NCBI GenBank assembly: GCA_947454235.1
Contig: CANGIY010000005.1
Span: 124,001 to 188,000, forward strand
Length of the DNA stretch: 64,000 nucleotides
From: Chitinophagaceae bacterium
Lineage (GTDB): Bacteria; Bacteroidota; Bacteroidia; Chitinophagales; Chitinophagaceae
Direction: 5' to 3'
How positions within the stretch are numbered: the first letter of the stretch is position 1; every line of letters starts with the position of its first letter. Positions 1 through 9,400 of this stretch are shown piece by piece. The position numbers and the translations under genes were made by a program. The notes beneath the pieces are model-generated. The model was given only the letters and a program-made list of their open reading frames with translations, made no database searches and had not been told where the DNA came from.

Positions 1-129
1 TTTTGGTTGCCAGATGTACTTTTATGTTCAATTTTTCCAGCATAGTTCCCCCGCCAGTTAAATAGTGCTGACAGTACGAATATAGCGATAGAAGCTGATG
101 TTTAGTGGTTTGAATTAAAAGAACAAAGG
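1..129. other. short noncoding left edge
   Basis: No convincing coding sequence or hairpin is seen in these bases, which lie downstream of radA. A gene cut off by the window edge cannot be excluded. Confidence 0.3.
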
Positions 130-1506
130 TTAAAACAACATCCTGTACACCTCTTCCACTTTATTAACCGTCTTCATGGTTATTTTATTATTGTTATCCA
201 GCCCTTTTGCATTTACCTTGGGTATGAAAATGGCATCCATGCCTAGTTTATCAGCTTCTGCTATGCGTTGGTCTATTCGGTTTACTGCACGAATCTCTCC
301 GCTAAGGCCTATTTCACCCACAAAGCAAATATTGTTAGGCAAAGGCTTGTCTTCGTAAGAAGAAAGCAATGCGCAAACCAGTGCCAGTTCTATTGATGGG
401 TCTTCAACTTTTAAGCCACCTGCTATATTCACGAATACATCTTTTGAGCCAAAATGGAATCCGCCACGTTTTTCGAGTACTGCAAGCAGCAATTGCAACC
501 TGCGTGGGTCTAGCCCCGATACTGTGCGTTGCGGGGTTCCGTAAACAGCTTGCGTTACTAGTGCCTGCACTTCGATCATCAGTGGGCGTGCACCCTCTAT
601 TATTGCAGCAATAGCAATGCCGCTCAATGGTTCATTATGTTGCGATAAAAGAATCTCTGATGGGTTAGAAACGGGTCTCATGCCGTTGGCAATCATTTCA
701 TAGATGCCTAGTTCTGATGTGGAACCAAATCGGTTTTTTAGGGTGCGCAGTAACCTGTAGGCATAGTGGCGGTCGCCTTCAAACTGAAGAACTGTATCAA
801 CCATGTGTTCTAGTACTTTTGGGCCTGCAATAGTGCCGTCCTTGGTGATATGTCCAATGATGAACACGGGTACATTCATCGATTTTGCGAAACGTTGCAG
901 TTCGGCGGCACATTCCCTTACTTGGCTCACACTCCCCGATGCCGATTCTACGTAAGGGCTCTCAAGTGTTTGAATAGAGTCTATAATAAGTATGTTGGGC
1001 TTAATTTTTTTTACTTCTTGGAATATGACTGAAGTATCGGTTGCGGTGAGTACAAATAAATTAGGGTTGGAAACATTGATGCGTTCAGCGCGCATTTTTA
1101 TTTGTTGTGCGCTTTCCTCGCCCGATACATATAGCGTAGTAACTTGTTTCCATTGTAGCGCACATTGTAAAAACAATGTTGATTTTCCTATACCGGGGTC
1201 GCCTGCCACTAAAATAACACTACCGGGCACTAGTCCCCCGCCTAAAACACGACTCAGTTCAGGGTCGGGCAAAACCATTCTTTGTTCGTTGACTCTTACA
1301 ATTTCATCAAGTCTGTGTGCTTTGCGTAATTCTTTATTTTCAGTGTGGTCTTCTTCCCACATCACCGATGGCTTTGATTTGTCTTCGCGCTGGGTTACTT
1401 CTTCAACAAAAGTATTCCAGTTGCCACACGATGGGCATTTGCCTGCCCACTTGGGTGCCTCGTAACCGCATTGCTGACAAAAGAAGGAAGTTTTAGTTTT
1501 AGCCAT
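130..1506 (-). CDS. radA: DNA repair protein RadA (Sms)
   Basis: RadA is a RecA-like ATPase that helps branch migration and processing of recombination intermediates in the cytoplasm. The 458-residue length is normal for the family. Visible in order: an N-terminal four-cysteine zinc finger (C10, C13, C24, C27), a Walker A motif GDPGIGKST at residues 102-110, the RadA-specific KNRFG motif at 257-261, and a Lon-protease-like C-terminal domain containing GEIGLSGEIR. The ATG start directly precedes the zinc finger, so it is secure. The gene stands alone: the next minus-strand gene ends at 1684 and a hairpin terminator lies between them. Nothing is missing from the key motifs. Confidence 0.97.
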   Translation of the reverse strand: MAKTKTSFFCQQCGYEAPKWAGKCPSCGNWNTFVEEVTQREDKSKPSVMWEEDHTENKELRKAHRLDEIVRVNEQRMVLPDPELSRVLGGGLVPGSVILVAGDPGIGKSTLFLQCALQWKQVTTLYVSGEESAQQIKMRAERINVSNPNLFVLTATDTSVIFQEVKKIKPNILIIDSIQTLESPYVESASGSVSQVRECAAELQRFAKSMNVPVFIIGHITKDGTIAGPKVLEHMVDTVLQFEGDRHYAYRLLRTLKNRFGSTSELGIYEMIANGMRPVSNPSEILLSQHNEPLSGIAIAAIIEGARPLMIEVQALVTQAVYGTPQRTVSGLDPRRLQLLLAVLEKRGGFHFGSKDVFVNIAGGLKVEDPSIELALVCALLSSYEDKPLPNNICFVGEIGLSGEIRAVNRIDQRIAEADKLGMDAIFIPKVNAKGLDNNNKITMKTVNKVEEVYRMLF

Positions 1507-1544
1507 GGGTTGAACTATTAGAACGGTGCAATTTATACAAAAAT

Positions 1545-1573
1545 GAGAGCCGCCGGAGGAATCCGGCAGCTCT
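1545..1573 (-). terminator. hairpin terminator after the formyltransferase-like gene
   Basis: GAGCCGCCGG at 1547-1556 pairs with CCGGCAGCTC at 1563-1572, with one mismatch and a 6-base loop. On the minus strand the stem is followed by CATTTTTGT. It lies about 110 bases after the stop at 1684 and before radA, so it probably ends the transcript arriving from the right. Confidence 0.6.
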
Positions 1574-1683
1574 ACTTACTAACCCATTAAATTCACAACT
1601 AAGAGCAAAAGTAATAATTGCGATTCAATAAAAAAATGTATTGTCTTATTTTATCGAAAGTTAACCCTTATCCAGCCTCATTT

Positions 1684-2658
1684 TTAGGCAACTGAGGGTG
1701 TATTTTGTTCGGCTGATGTAGTGAGGTTTTCAAACTTCATACCGGGTTGAATGCCAAAATTGGAGAGTTGGTGCCCGGCAAAATAGCCTTCCTCAACTCG
1801 CACAACTTCAAGCCTTAGTCCCATTCCGTCTTTAGTCAATACCACTAGCCCATACTGCATATCAATTGCTAGAATGGCACCGGGAGGGTAGGTTGAAACA
1901 TCTCCGTTGATGTTGATGATGGATGTATTGAGCACACCCACTGTCCATTCTCCAATTCGGGTATATGCACCCATCAATGAATTCGGATTGAGCGAATTAA
2001 CCAGTCGGGCAATTTCTTCAGCCGTCTTGTTAGCCCAGTCAATGAAATGCTCTTCGGTGGTTAATTTTTGATAGTATTTTGCCTGTGCCTCATCCTGTTC
2101 AATGTTTTTAAATGGGCGGTTTAATTCCAGGCTTTTAAGAACAAAGCGAACTAGGTTGGTGGTTTTTTTAGTCATCTCAGCCATCAAAACACCATAGGTA
2201 GCGTTTTTAGGAATAACGACTTTGTCCTGAGATAATATTGCGCCTTTGTCGAATTCGGGCGTCATTTGGTGAATACAAACGGCGCTTTCAGTGAGTCCTT
2301 GCCTTATGGCTTCTCCAACGGGGTCAGCACCTCGCATTTGAGGCAGAGACCCAAAGTGAACATTTACGAATCCGAACTTTGGTAAAGTAAGGCAGCTTGC
2401 GGGTATTTTATACGGGAAAAAGATAACCACCACCACATCGATAGCTGAATCATTTAGAAAAGAAGTGAGCGATGCCTCAAGTCCTTTCTTTTTTAAAACA
2501 GTAAATTGAGTATTGGTTTTTTCACAATAAGCTTCAAAGTTGAGTATTGCATCCTGGTTATTATCGCCAGTACAAATACTTTTTATTGAAAATGCTGTTG
2601 CCAGTTCTTGTATAACCGGCAGCCCATACCTGGAATTTGATAATATTGCTATGTTCAT
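1684..2658 (-). CDS. formyltransferase family protein (Fmt-like)
   Basis: This 324-residue protein has the fold of 10-formyltetrahydrofolate-dependent formyltransferases. The catalytic triad of the family is recognisable: N99 and H101 in FVNVHFGSLP, and D137 in MTPEFDKGAIL. The C-terminal third resembles the Fmt C-terminal domain (HFIDWANKTAEEIARLVNSL). The start was placed at the ATG at 2658, because an upstream in-frame ATG (2703) would overlap the preceding gene. It lies 14 bases after the leaderless binding-protein gene and is probably co-transcribed with it. It could be a housekeeping methionyl-tRNA formyltransferase, but the SLP-Q-MRGADP loop differs from the usual SLLPxxRGAAP. A paralog acting on an amino sugar, amino acid or another small molecule is therefore equally possible. 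Substrate unknown. Confidence 0.75.
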   Translation of the reverse strand: MNIAILSNSRYGLPVIQELATAFSIKSICTGDNNQDAILNFEAYCEKTNTQFTVLKKKGLEASLTSFLNDSAIDVVVVIFFPYKIPASCLTLPKFGFVNVHFGSLPQMRGADPVGEAIRQGLTESAVCIHQMTPEFDKGAILSQDKVVIPKNATYGVLMAEMTKKTTNLVRFVLKSLELNRPFKNIEQDEAQAKYYQKLTTEEHFIDWANKTAEEIARLVNSLNPNSLMGAYTRIGEWTVGVLNTSIININGDVSTYPPGAILAIDMQYGLVVLTKDGMGLRLEVVRVEEGYFAGHQLSNFGIQPGMKFENLTTSAEQNTPSVA

Positions 2659-2672
2659 GAAAAATTGTTGTG

Positions 2673-3824
2673 TTATTCGATGCAACCGTAAGTATTGAGC
2701 CACGAAGTAACGGTACCTTCCAAATGCTTTATTTCATAATTAAGGCGTTCGCGGTTATGTTGCACCAGGGTTTGGTCCACAGCACCATTCACTATTAATT
2801 TACACATGCCGTCTACTTCATTTTCAACGATTGTAGTTTCGTACATGGCCGAATGGCTGGAGTGCGTATTTTTATCGAGCGTAACCACTCCTCTTGGACT
2901 ATTAAAGCTATAGCCTTCGAGTAGCGCAATACGATCTGTTGTGTTGTCAGCTTCAAGGGCTTTTGCAATTACTATTGCAGCCTCCCAGCTCAGTAATGAG
3001 AAGTAATTAGCTTTGCGGTTGCGTTTTTTCAACTGCTCAACGAACACCTTGTTTTCTTCATTATCAAGGCTTGACGCCCAGGGTACTAGTGCAATTACGT
3101 TGTTATTAGGGTAAGGAGATTGTGCAAGCCAGGTTTCTTCCGCAACAAAAGGTGAGCCATACAGAGAATGGTTTGTATATACTTCTTCACCTTCCATATT
3201 TCCAAAGAAATCAACTGTCATATCGCCGCAGGAAGCAATCATTACCGAGGTATTTTCATCGTTCTTCAGGAATTTAGTGAGTGGTTCTATGGAAAATTCT
3301 GCGCGATGAAGCTTGGTTACATGGTTGAAAATCACTGTTGATTCTGCCTCAAAGACACCATTGAAAAAACCGAAAGCAGAACGATAGCCTGAATCGTAAA
3401 ATGAGCAAGTAAATGCGAAAGATGAATCTCCTTTTTTGGCAGCGATAGCAGGAAGTATGCGACATGCCAAAGTGCCATCAAGGGAGAGCGTGAAAATGTT
3501 TTCTTGTTTGTAATCGGGCAGGGGAAAGTGATAGCCTGAATCGAGATGAATAAAAAGTGTACCTGCATTTATGAAAAGACTCTGCACTGCGGCTGCACTC
3601 ATTGCATTTAAGTAACCAACAACTATATCGCAACCGGCATATACGAGTGTTTCGCAAGCTGCATAAACTTCTTTATCGTTGCTGCCAAAGTTAATACCAG
3701 CAGTTTTTATTTCAATATCTTTCACGCCCAACACGGCAAGTCCACATTTCAGGCCATCAAGGAAATCAAAATTTATACTTGAATATACTTTCGACCGAGG
3801 AGTTAGGATACCAATCTGAATCAT
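2673..3824 (-). CDS. leaderless periplasmic-binding-fold protein (Peripla_BP_6-like)
   Basis: A 383-residue protein with the two-lobe type I periplasmic binding protein pattern of branched-chain amino acid/urea receptors: an opening strand IQIGILTPRS, CDIVVGYLNAMSAAAV, and HLDSGYHFPLPD. The ATG at 3824 places this strand right at the N-terminus. The 42 residues gained by starting at 3950 contain no hydrophobic signal segment and would run through a low-complexity stretch. Either way no signal peptide is visible, so the protein appears cytoplasmic, which is odd for a transport receptor. No permease or ATPase gene is nearby. Its neighbours are the formyltransferase-like gene (14 bases downstream) and three collar proteins upstream. 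Ligand and role are unknown; a regulatory or sensory role is one possibility. Confidence 0.65.
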   Translation of the reverse strand: MIQIGILTPRSKVYSSINFDFLDGLKCGLAVLGVKDIEIKTAGINFGSNDKEVYAACETLVYAGCDIVVGYLNAMSAAAVQSLFINAGTLFIHLDSGYHFPLPDYKQENIFTLSLDGTLACRILPAIAAKKGDSSFAFTCSFYDSGYRSAFGFFNGVFEAESTVIFNHVTKLHRAEFSIEPLTKFLKNDENTSVMIASCGDMTVDFFGNMEGEEVYTNHSLYGSPFVAEETWLAQSPYPNNNVIALVPWASSLDNEENKVFVEQLKKRNRKANYFSLLSWEAAIVIAKALEADNTTDRIALLEGYSFNSPRGVVTLDKNTHSSHSAMYETTIVENEVDGMCKLIVNGAVDQTLVQHNRERLNYEIKHLEGTVTSWLNTYGCIE

Positions 3825-3935
3825 GACTTGATCAACAATTTTTTTGTAAAAATAAAGCGTTAAAAATGAAATCGAAACCTTCCTGTCAGTTTCCTTCCAA
3901 GTGGTAAGAAAAGAGCAATCATGTTTTTTAGAAAC

Positions 3936-3967
3936 TATAAAAAGAACCACCGGAGTACCGGTGGTTC
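3936..3967 (-). terminator. strong intrinsic terminator of the collar gene cluster
   Basis: GAACCACCGG (3944-3953) and CCGGTGGTTC (3958-3967) form a perfect 10-bp stem with the loop AGTA. On the minus strand it is followed by TTTTTATAG. It lies 23 bases past the stop of the last collar gene, so the collar cluster and the binding-protein/formyltransferase pair are probably separate transcripts. Confidence 0.88.
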
Positions 3968-3989
3968 CAGAAAATAAGTGATGTAACTA

Positions 3990-4514
3990 TTAGTTCCTTG
4001 TTGGATAAATGCCTTGTGTACAAATGCAATAATATAGTGTAAGATATGGGTTAAGCACTTCCATAGGCATGCTTGAACCGGCAATATTACAAGTAATTGC
4101 ATTCTGAGCCATAATTGCATTATCATCAGCTGTGTCATAAACGGTTGCGCTACCGCCACCAAAAAACTGACCTGATGGGTCGCTGGTGCTATTGCCTAAA
4201 CTGTTTGCTTTAATTGTCACGTTGTGTGTGTGAAGAGGCATGTTTGAAATTAAAACATTTACAGACTCTTGCCCGCTTTTTTGACCTACAACAAAAGTAG
4301 GGAGACCATTTCCTGTACCTTGTCCTACTATGCGCCTGCCACGAAGGTCAGGTAAACAAAAAGTAGAGACTCCATCTCCACCAAAATTTGTACCAAGGAG
4401 AGAGAAAAGGGCTTGATTTTGAGAGATGGGCAAAGTTTGACCTTCACAAGTAGCCCAGCCGCGCGGTGCAAAACCAAAACCGAACGGTATTACTGAACCT
4501 ATTAATGCATCCAT
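3990..4514 (-). CDS. phage tail collar domain protein, copy 3
   Basis: A 174-residue protein of the phage tail collar/microcystin-dependent protein (MdpB) family. The family signature is FGGDGVSTFCLPDLRGR, with an N-terminal GFAPRGWATCEGQ and a late LNPYLTLYYCICTQG. The domain is known from the receptor-binding tips of phage tails, but it also occurs as stand-alone bacterial proteins whose function is poorly defined. No signal peptide or membrane segment is seen. It is the last of three tandem paralogs; 37 bases separate it from copy 2. It has more cysteines than copy 1, including one in the collar core (TFCLPD). The C-terminus YPTRN is shared, with small changes, by all three copies. Confidence 0.85.
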   Translation of the reverse strand: MDALIGSVIPFGFGFAPRGWATCEGQTLPISQNQALFSLLGTNFGGDGVSTFCLPDLRGRRIVGQGTGNGLPTFVVGQKSGQESVNVLISNMPLHTHNVTIKANSLGNSTSDPSGQFFGGGSATVYDTADDNAIMAQNAITCNIAGSSMPMEVLNPYLTLYYCICTQGIYPTRN

Positions 4515-4551
4515 TATTTAGAATTTTAAGTGTGATAAATTTAGTTAATAA

Positions 4552-5073
4552 TTAGTTGCGCGATGGGAACATACCTTCACTGCAAACACAATAATTCAGA
4601 GCCAGATATGGGTTTAGAATGTTGAAAGGCTGGCTGCCACCGGTAAGGCTGTCAACAACTGAGCTTTGATTCATTGAAGCGTCTGAAGTTGACTCATAAA
4701 TGTTTGTTCCGCCACCGAGAAAATTGTTTGTTGGGTCGCTTTGACCACCGCCAAGTGAATTGGCTTTTACCTGAACTAAGTGAGAGTGCGCAGGCATGTT
4801 TGACGTGAGCATAGTAGCACTTTCAGTGCCACCTGTTTCACCCCAAGTATATAGTGACATTCCCTGACTTTGTCCTTGTCCAACAATTGCGCGACCACGC
4901 AAGTCAGGAAGTGCAAATGTTTGCTGACCGTCACCTCCATATGTCGTTCCGAAAAGAGCGAATAATGCAGAGTTTTGTGCTATTGAAATAACTTGCCCTT
5001 GGCACTGGAACCAGCCCATTGGAGCAAAATTAAACGCTAAAGGTACTATCATACCCATTATAGGAGCATCCAT
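4552..5073 (-). CDS. phage tail collar domain protein, copy 2
   Basis: A 173-residue paralog of the flanking collar genes: MIVPLAFNFAPMGWFQCQGQ near the start, YGGDGQQTFALPDLRGR in the core, MPAHSHLVQVKANSLGGG in the middle, and the end FPSRN. It has no signal peptide. The three genes are clearly old duplicates, because only the structural core is conserved at the protein level. Gaps of 37 and 55 bases to the neighbours and the common strand indicate one transcript. They may assemble into homo- or heterotrimers as phage collar domains do; that is inference from the family. Confidence 0.85.
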   Translation of the reverse strand: MDAPIMGMIVPLAFNFAPMGWFQCQGQVISIAQNSALFALFGTTYGGDGQQTFALPDLRGRAIVGQGQSQGMSLYTWGETGGTESATMLTSNMPAHSHLVQVKANSLGGGQSDPTNNFLGGGTNIYESTSDASMNQSSVVDSLTGGSQPFNILNPYLALNYCVCSEGMFPSRN

Positions 5074-5128
5074 AATATTAAATAGTTTATAAAAATTTAA
5101 AATAAAGATTAGTGGTAAATGAAATTAA

Positions 5129-5653
5129 TTAATTCCTTGAAGGATACATACCTTGGACTGCGATGTTGTAATACATAGCTAGGCTTGGGTTTTGAATATT
5201 TAATGGCATTCCACCACCTGCGCCTGCAGCAGTTGCAACTCCGGCATTCAATGTTGTATCTGCAGTGCTGTCGAAAATGTTTGGACCTCCACCACCAACA
5301 AAGTTACCTGTTGGGTCACTTAAATTTGCACCGAGTGAGTTTACTGCAAAATTCATCACGTGATTGTGTGCAGGCAGGTTATTCACGGTAAGCGTTGTAG
5401 TATAAGAACCTTCCGATTGACCCATCGCATAATTAGATAGTCCGGGACCTTGACCAATACCCACAATTGACCTTCCTCGCAAGTCTGGCAAGCCAAAAGT
5501 TGTCTTACCGTCACCACCAAATGTGGTATTCAGGAGACTGAATAAAGCTGTGTTCTGTGAGATAGATTGTAGCTGACCCTCGCAAGACGCCCAACCACGT
5601 GGGGCGAAATTCAAAGCCATTGGTACAATCATACCTAAAAAAGGCGCATCCAT
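5129..5653 (-). CDS. phage tail collar domain protein, copy 1
   Basis: A 174-residue first member of the collar triplet, with PMALNFAPRGWASCEGQ near the start, FGGDGKTTFGLPDLRGR in the core and the terminal YPSRN. There is no secretion signal. The ATG at 5653 is preceded by a Bacteroidota-type -7 box 45 bases upstream, so this is probably the promoter-proximal gene. No tail, baseplate, capsid or lysis genes are present within the window, so it is not part of a recognisable prophage. Such triplets probably belong to the host genome and not to a phage remnant, because all three copies are intact. Confidence 0.85.
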   Translation of the reverse strand: MDAPFLGMIVPMALNFAPRGWASCEGQLQSISQNTALFSLLNTTFGGDGKTTFGLPDLRGRSIVGIGQGPGLSNYAMGQSEGSYTTTLTVNNLPAHNHVMNFAVNSLGANLSDPTGNFVGGGGPNIFDSTADTTLNAGVATAAGAGGGMPLNIQNPSLAMYYNIAVQGMYPSRN

Positions 5654-5697
5654 TTTTTGTTAAGTTTTAATTGTTAAATTAATTACTGTTATCGCAA

Positions 5698-5705
5698 CAA
5701 ACTTA
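5698..5705 (-). promoter_or_regulatory. -7 box of the collar cluster promoter
   Basis: The minus strand reads TAAGTTTG, matching the Bacteroidota TAnnTTTG element, 45 bases before the collar copy 1 start. No clean TTTG -33 element lies at the expected distance, so the call rests on the -7 box and position. Confidence 0.45.
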
Positions 5706-6364
5706 GGGAAAAGTTTTTGTAAAAGAAATACTAAGTGATATTATTTTTTTCGTTCGTCACAAAGAAGAATATGTTTGTATTATAAATGATTAAAAAAACA
5801 CATGAAAAAATGACTCTAATGTGATTTAATAGCCCCAAGAGCTGCTCTAGCCAGCGTTGTTGCATTTAATTGAATGATACCTCTTTGTGTTAACTAACAA
5901 ACTAGCAATCATTGCGCATCCGGCTGGTTTTCTAGAGGCATTTATTCTAGTCAATGCTGGATCCAAGGTAGAATCGGAATGGTTGATTCGCTAGTTAACA
6001 CAGCAGCTTATGGGGCAAGTAAGTATATTGTGCATTCTGATGCTTGGTGAATAGTAGCTTTAAATATTTATACTATGCTTGCGTTTTTCGAAGTAAGGTT
6101 TGGTAGATTGAAACTATGAAATTCAAATCTTATTTAAGCGTTTTCTGACAACTTAGCGATATTAAATGTTATGTGTTGACGAATTCAATTTGAGCCTCGA
6201 TATTATTTCAATATCCACAAATGCCTAATAACAAATTAATAACCCGCAATATTATTAAAATTTGGGCTAGTTAGCTTACCTTAGCTCCCTCATCCACAAG
6301 CATTTTTCAGTACATCGAACGTCTACTTGCATTTTTGTTGCTGCAAAGCAACTTGCGGGCAGGG
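5706..6364. other. 650-bp noncoding region with inverted repeats
   Basis: This gap separates the divergent collar cluster and giant adhesin. No open frame with coding character is seen. It holds a perfect 10-bp inverted repeat, GTGTTAACTA (5887-5896) and TAGTTAACAC (5992-6001), extended inward by an imperfect repeat around ACTAGCAATCA. A small hairpin GTTGCT-GCAA-AGCAAC lies at 6337-6352, just before the adhesin promoter. It may be the regulatory region for one or both surface-protein transcripts or the scar of a lost element. Confidence 0.4.
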
Positions 6365-6372
6365 TATTTTTG
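6365..6372 (+). promoter_or_regulatory. -7 box of the giant adhesin promoter
   Basis: TATTTTTG matches TAnnTTTG and lies 43 bases before the chosen ATG at 6416. This supports the start at 6416, because the alternative upstream ATG at 6335 would lie before the promoter. A TTG at 6338-6340 is the nearest -33 candidate but is somewhat too far away. Confidence 0.5.
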
Positions 6373-6415
6373 TATTTTATTAAAAACTAAATATATATTT
6401 AAAAAAGGAATCCAA

Positions 6416-9400
6416 ATGAAGAGACAAAGACACGGATTGTGGAAGTATGTCCGACTATTGCTATTAGTCGGGTTATTTGCTTCCCCCCAAATGGAATCAA
6501 ACGCTCAAACAGCCCTTTCAGCGGGTGATGTTGTGTGTACTGGGTTTAACTCCAACGTTGATGGAAGTAACCAAAAGTTTTTTCAGTACGTACTACTGAA
6601 AGACATTGCTGCGGGTACCACTTTTAAAATGAGTGGTAACACTTTTCAGACATCATCAGCAGTGGGAAGTGGTTCGGCAACATGCCTTGTGAGAGCTGGT
6701 GTTGTGAAATGGGTGGCGTCATCAGCCATGACAAAAGGAACGGTCATTAACATCACTACAAACACGGGTGGATCAGTAAGTGCCAGCGTAGGCACTGCGA
6801 GCATCCTTTCAGGTTGTAGCTGTACTTCAGGTGGTGTATATAACAACAACTCATCAGGTGGTAAAGTATTAATTTATTACAGCCCAAGTGGCGACGGTAC
6901 AGGTTCAGGTCAGGATTTTACTGGAACTTCAGGTACTGTAACATTTAAAGGAACGCTCGTTTCTCTTACAGCATGGCAAGGTACTACCAGCAATACTGAT
7001 TTCCCTACTTCAGGTGCTGATGTAAACGTACCATATCGCCCAAGCGACGTAACAGATACAACTTTTATCGCATCGAACGCAAGAGGTGGTTATTATTCAG
7101 GCTCTCGTTCATTCACATCTGCTGCATCTGCAAGAGCAGCAATTTATAACAGGGCCAACTGGACTGTGAATTCTTCAACCAGCAGTACCGGTGCATTTAC
7201 TGGCGGTAACTTCTCATTTGGCACTACTCCTACATTTACAGGCGCAGGTACGATCACTGCTTGTTCATCGGGCGCTGCAGTATCTATTAATTCTAACCTA
7301 GCTATTACCGATGGTACTTCAGCTGGTACCGTTGATACTTTTAGTGTATTCGCATCACCGGTACATGGTAGTCTCTCGGGTTTTTCTACTACAACTACCA
7401 CTGCTTCAGATGGTACAGCAACTCCATCAGGTTTGTCTTATTCTCCAACTTCCGGCTATACAGGAACTGACTCTTTCAAGATTAAAGCTACTAACACAAC
7501 TGGTAATTCAGCTACAAAAACGATAATAGTTACTGTTTCAGCAAGCCCTAATGCAGGTACAATTTCTATTACCACAGGTAGTGGCGGTGCAATTTCTGAT
7601 AGCTTTTGTGCAACTGCCTATGTTGACTATGTAACATCAGGTAGTGGTGGAACTTGGAGCTCGACCAATACTGCCATTGCAACTGTTGATAACACTACTG
7701 TTCCTGGTAGGGTTACCGGTATTTACAGCAGCTCTACAATGCCTTTGGGTGGTACTACTACTATTAGTTATACAGTTACAACAGCAAGTTGCGGTTCTCA
7801 ATCTGCTACAAGGTCGGTTTATATTCGTCCTTTCTCTGATACAGGAAGTTCTAGATATCCGGCTTCAGGCACTATTATATGTACTGGAGCTACTGTTACT
7901 GCTACTTCAAACAGCGTAACAAACGGGCTACCAAGGTATAACAATACTACCTATGGTCATACATGGACTACTTCAAACTCGTCAATTGCTACAGTTAACC
8001 CAAGCACTGGTGATATCACCGGTCGGGCTGCTGGTACTGTCAATATCACATATACTACGGCACCAAACGGATGCGGTTCTTTCTTTTCTAAGCGAAGTAT
8101 TACAATTCAAACTACTCCGACTGGAGGCACCATGAGCGGTGCAGCATCAATTTGTACGGGTGCATCTACTACTTACTCCGTCACGGGTGCTACCACAGGT
8201 GGTACCTGGAGCAGTTCAAATACATCTGTGGCGACTGTTGATCCATCTTCAGGCTCGGTTACCGGTGTGGGGGCAGGAACAGCCACCATATCCTATACAG
8301 CTACTTCTGCCAGTTGCGGGTCGGCTTCATCTACTCAAAGCATAACAATTAATGCAGCCTCAGGCGCGGGTACTATTTCCGGTTCATCAAGTGTGTGTGT
8401 ATCGGGAAATACAACCCTTACTACATCAGGGTCAACCGGTGGTACGTGGTCAAGTTCAAATGCTTCCCTTGCAACGGTTAATACTTCTTCCGGTGTTGTT
8501 TATGGCGTTTCAACGGGCAGTGTAACCATTACCTATTCATATACAGGTGCATGTGGTACATCAGTTGCTACATATCCAATGACAGTTAACGGATTACCGG
8601 TTGCTGGTACTATTTCCGGTTCATCAAACGTGTGTGAGAGTGCAACTACTACATTAACAACAACGGGAACAGGTGGTTCTTGGAGCAGTTCATCTACATC
8701 TAATGCTACAGTAAGTAGCTCAGGTGTTGTACGCGGTGTGGCTGCAGGTTCGGCAACAATTAGTTATTCTGTGACTGATGGTTGTGGTACTTCTGTTGCT
8801 ACTCAATCAATGACCATTAACCCATTACCAAATGCAGGTTCAATATCTGGATCTTCAAGCTTATGCGAGACATCAGGCACAACCCTTTCAACAAGCGGCA
8901 GTACTGGTGGTACATGGAGCACATCTAGCACTTCAATTGCTACGAATAGTGGTAGTAATATTTATGCTGTATCAGCTGGTTCAGTAACTGTTAGTTATGC
9001 GGTAACAAATGGTTGCGGTACTGATGTTGCTACCCATTCAATGACAGTTAACCCACTACCAAATGCCGGTACAATCAGCGGTTCAACAACTGTATGTACA
9101 GGCGGTTCAACTGTACTTTCGACAGGTGGAATGACAGGTGGTACATGGAGCACTTCAAGCACTTCAATAGCTACGAACAGCGGCGCGACTATTTATGGTG
9201 CATCGGCAGGTTCGGTTACCATCAGCTATGCTAAAACAAATTCATGCGGTACAGATGTTGCTACCTATTCAATGACAGTGAATACAACACCTGACGCTGG
9301 TTCAATATCAGGTACTACAAATACATGTGTTGCGTCGTCTTCTGCACTAACATCAAGCGGAATGACTGGAGGCACATGGACAAGTGGAAATACATCACTT

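Noticed and set aside
3990-5653. Prophage or tailocin
   Set aside because: Only collar-domain genes are present. No baseplate, sheath, tape-measure, capsid, integrase or lysis genes lie nearby.
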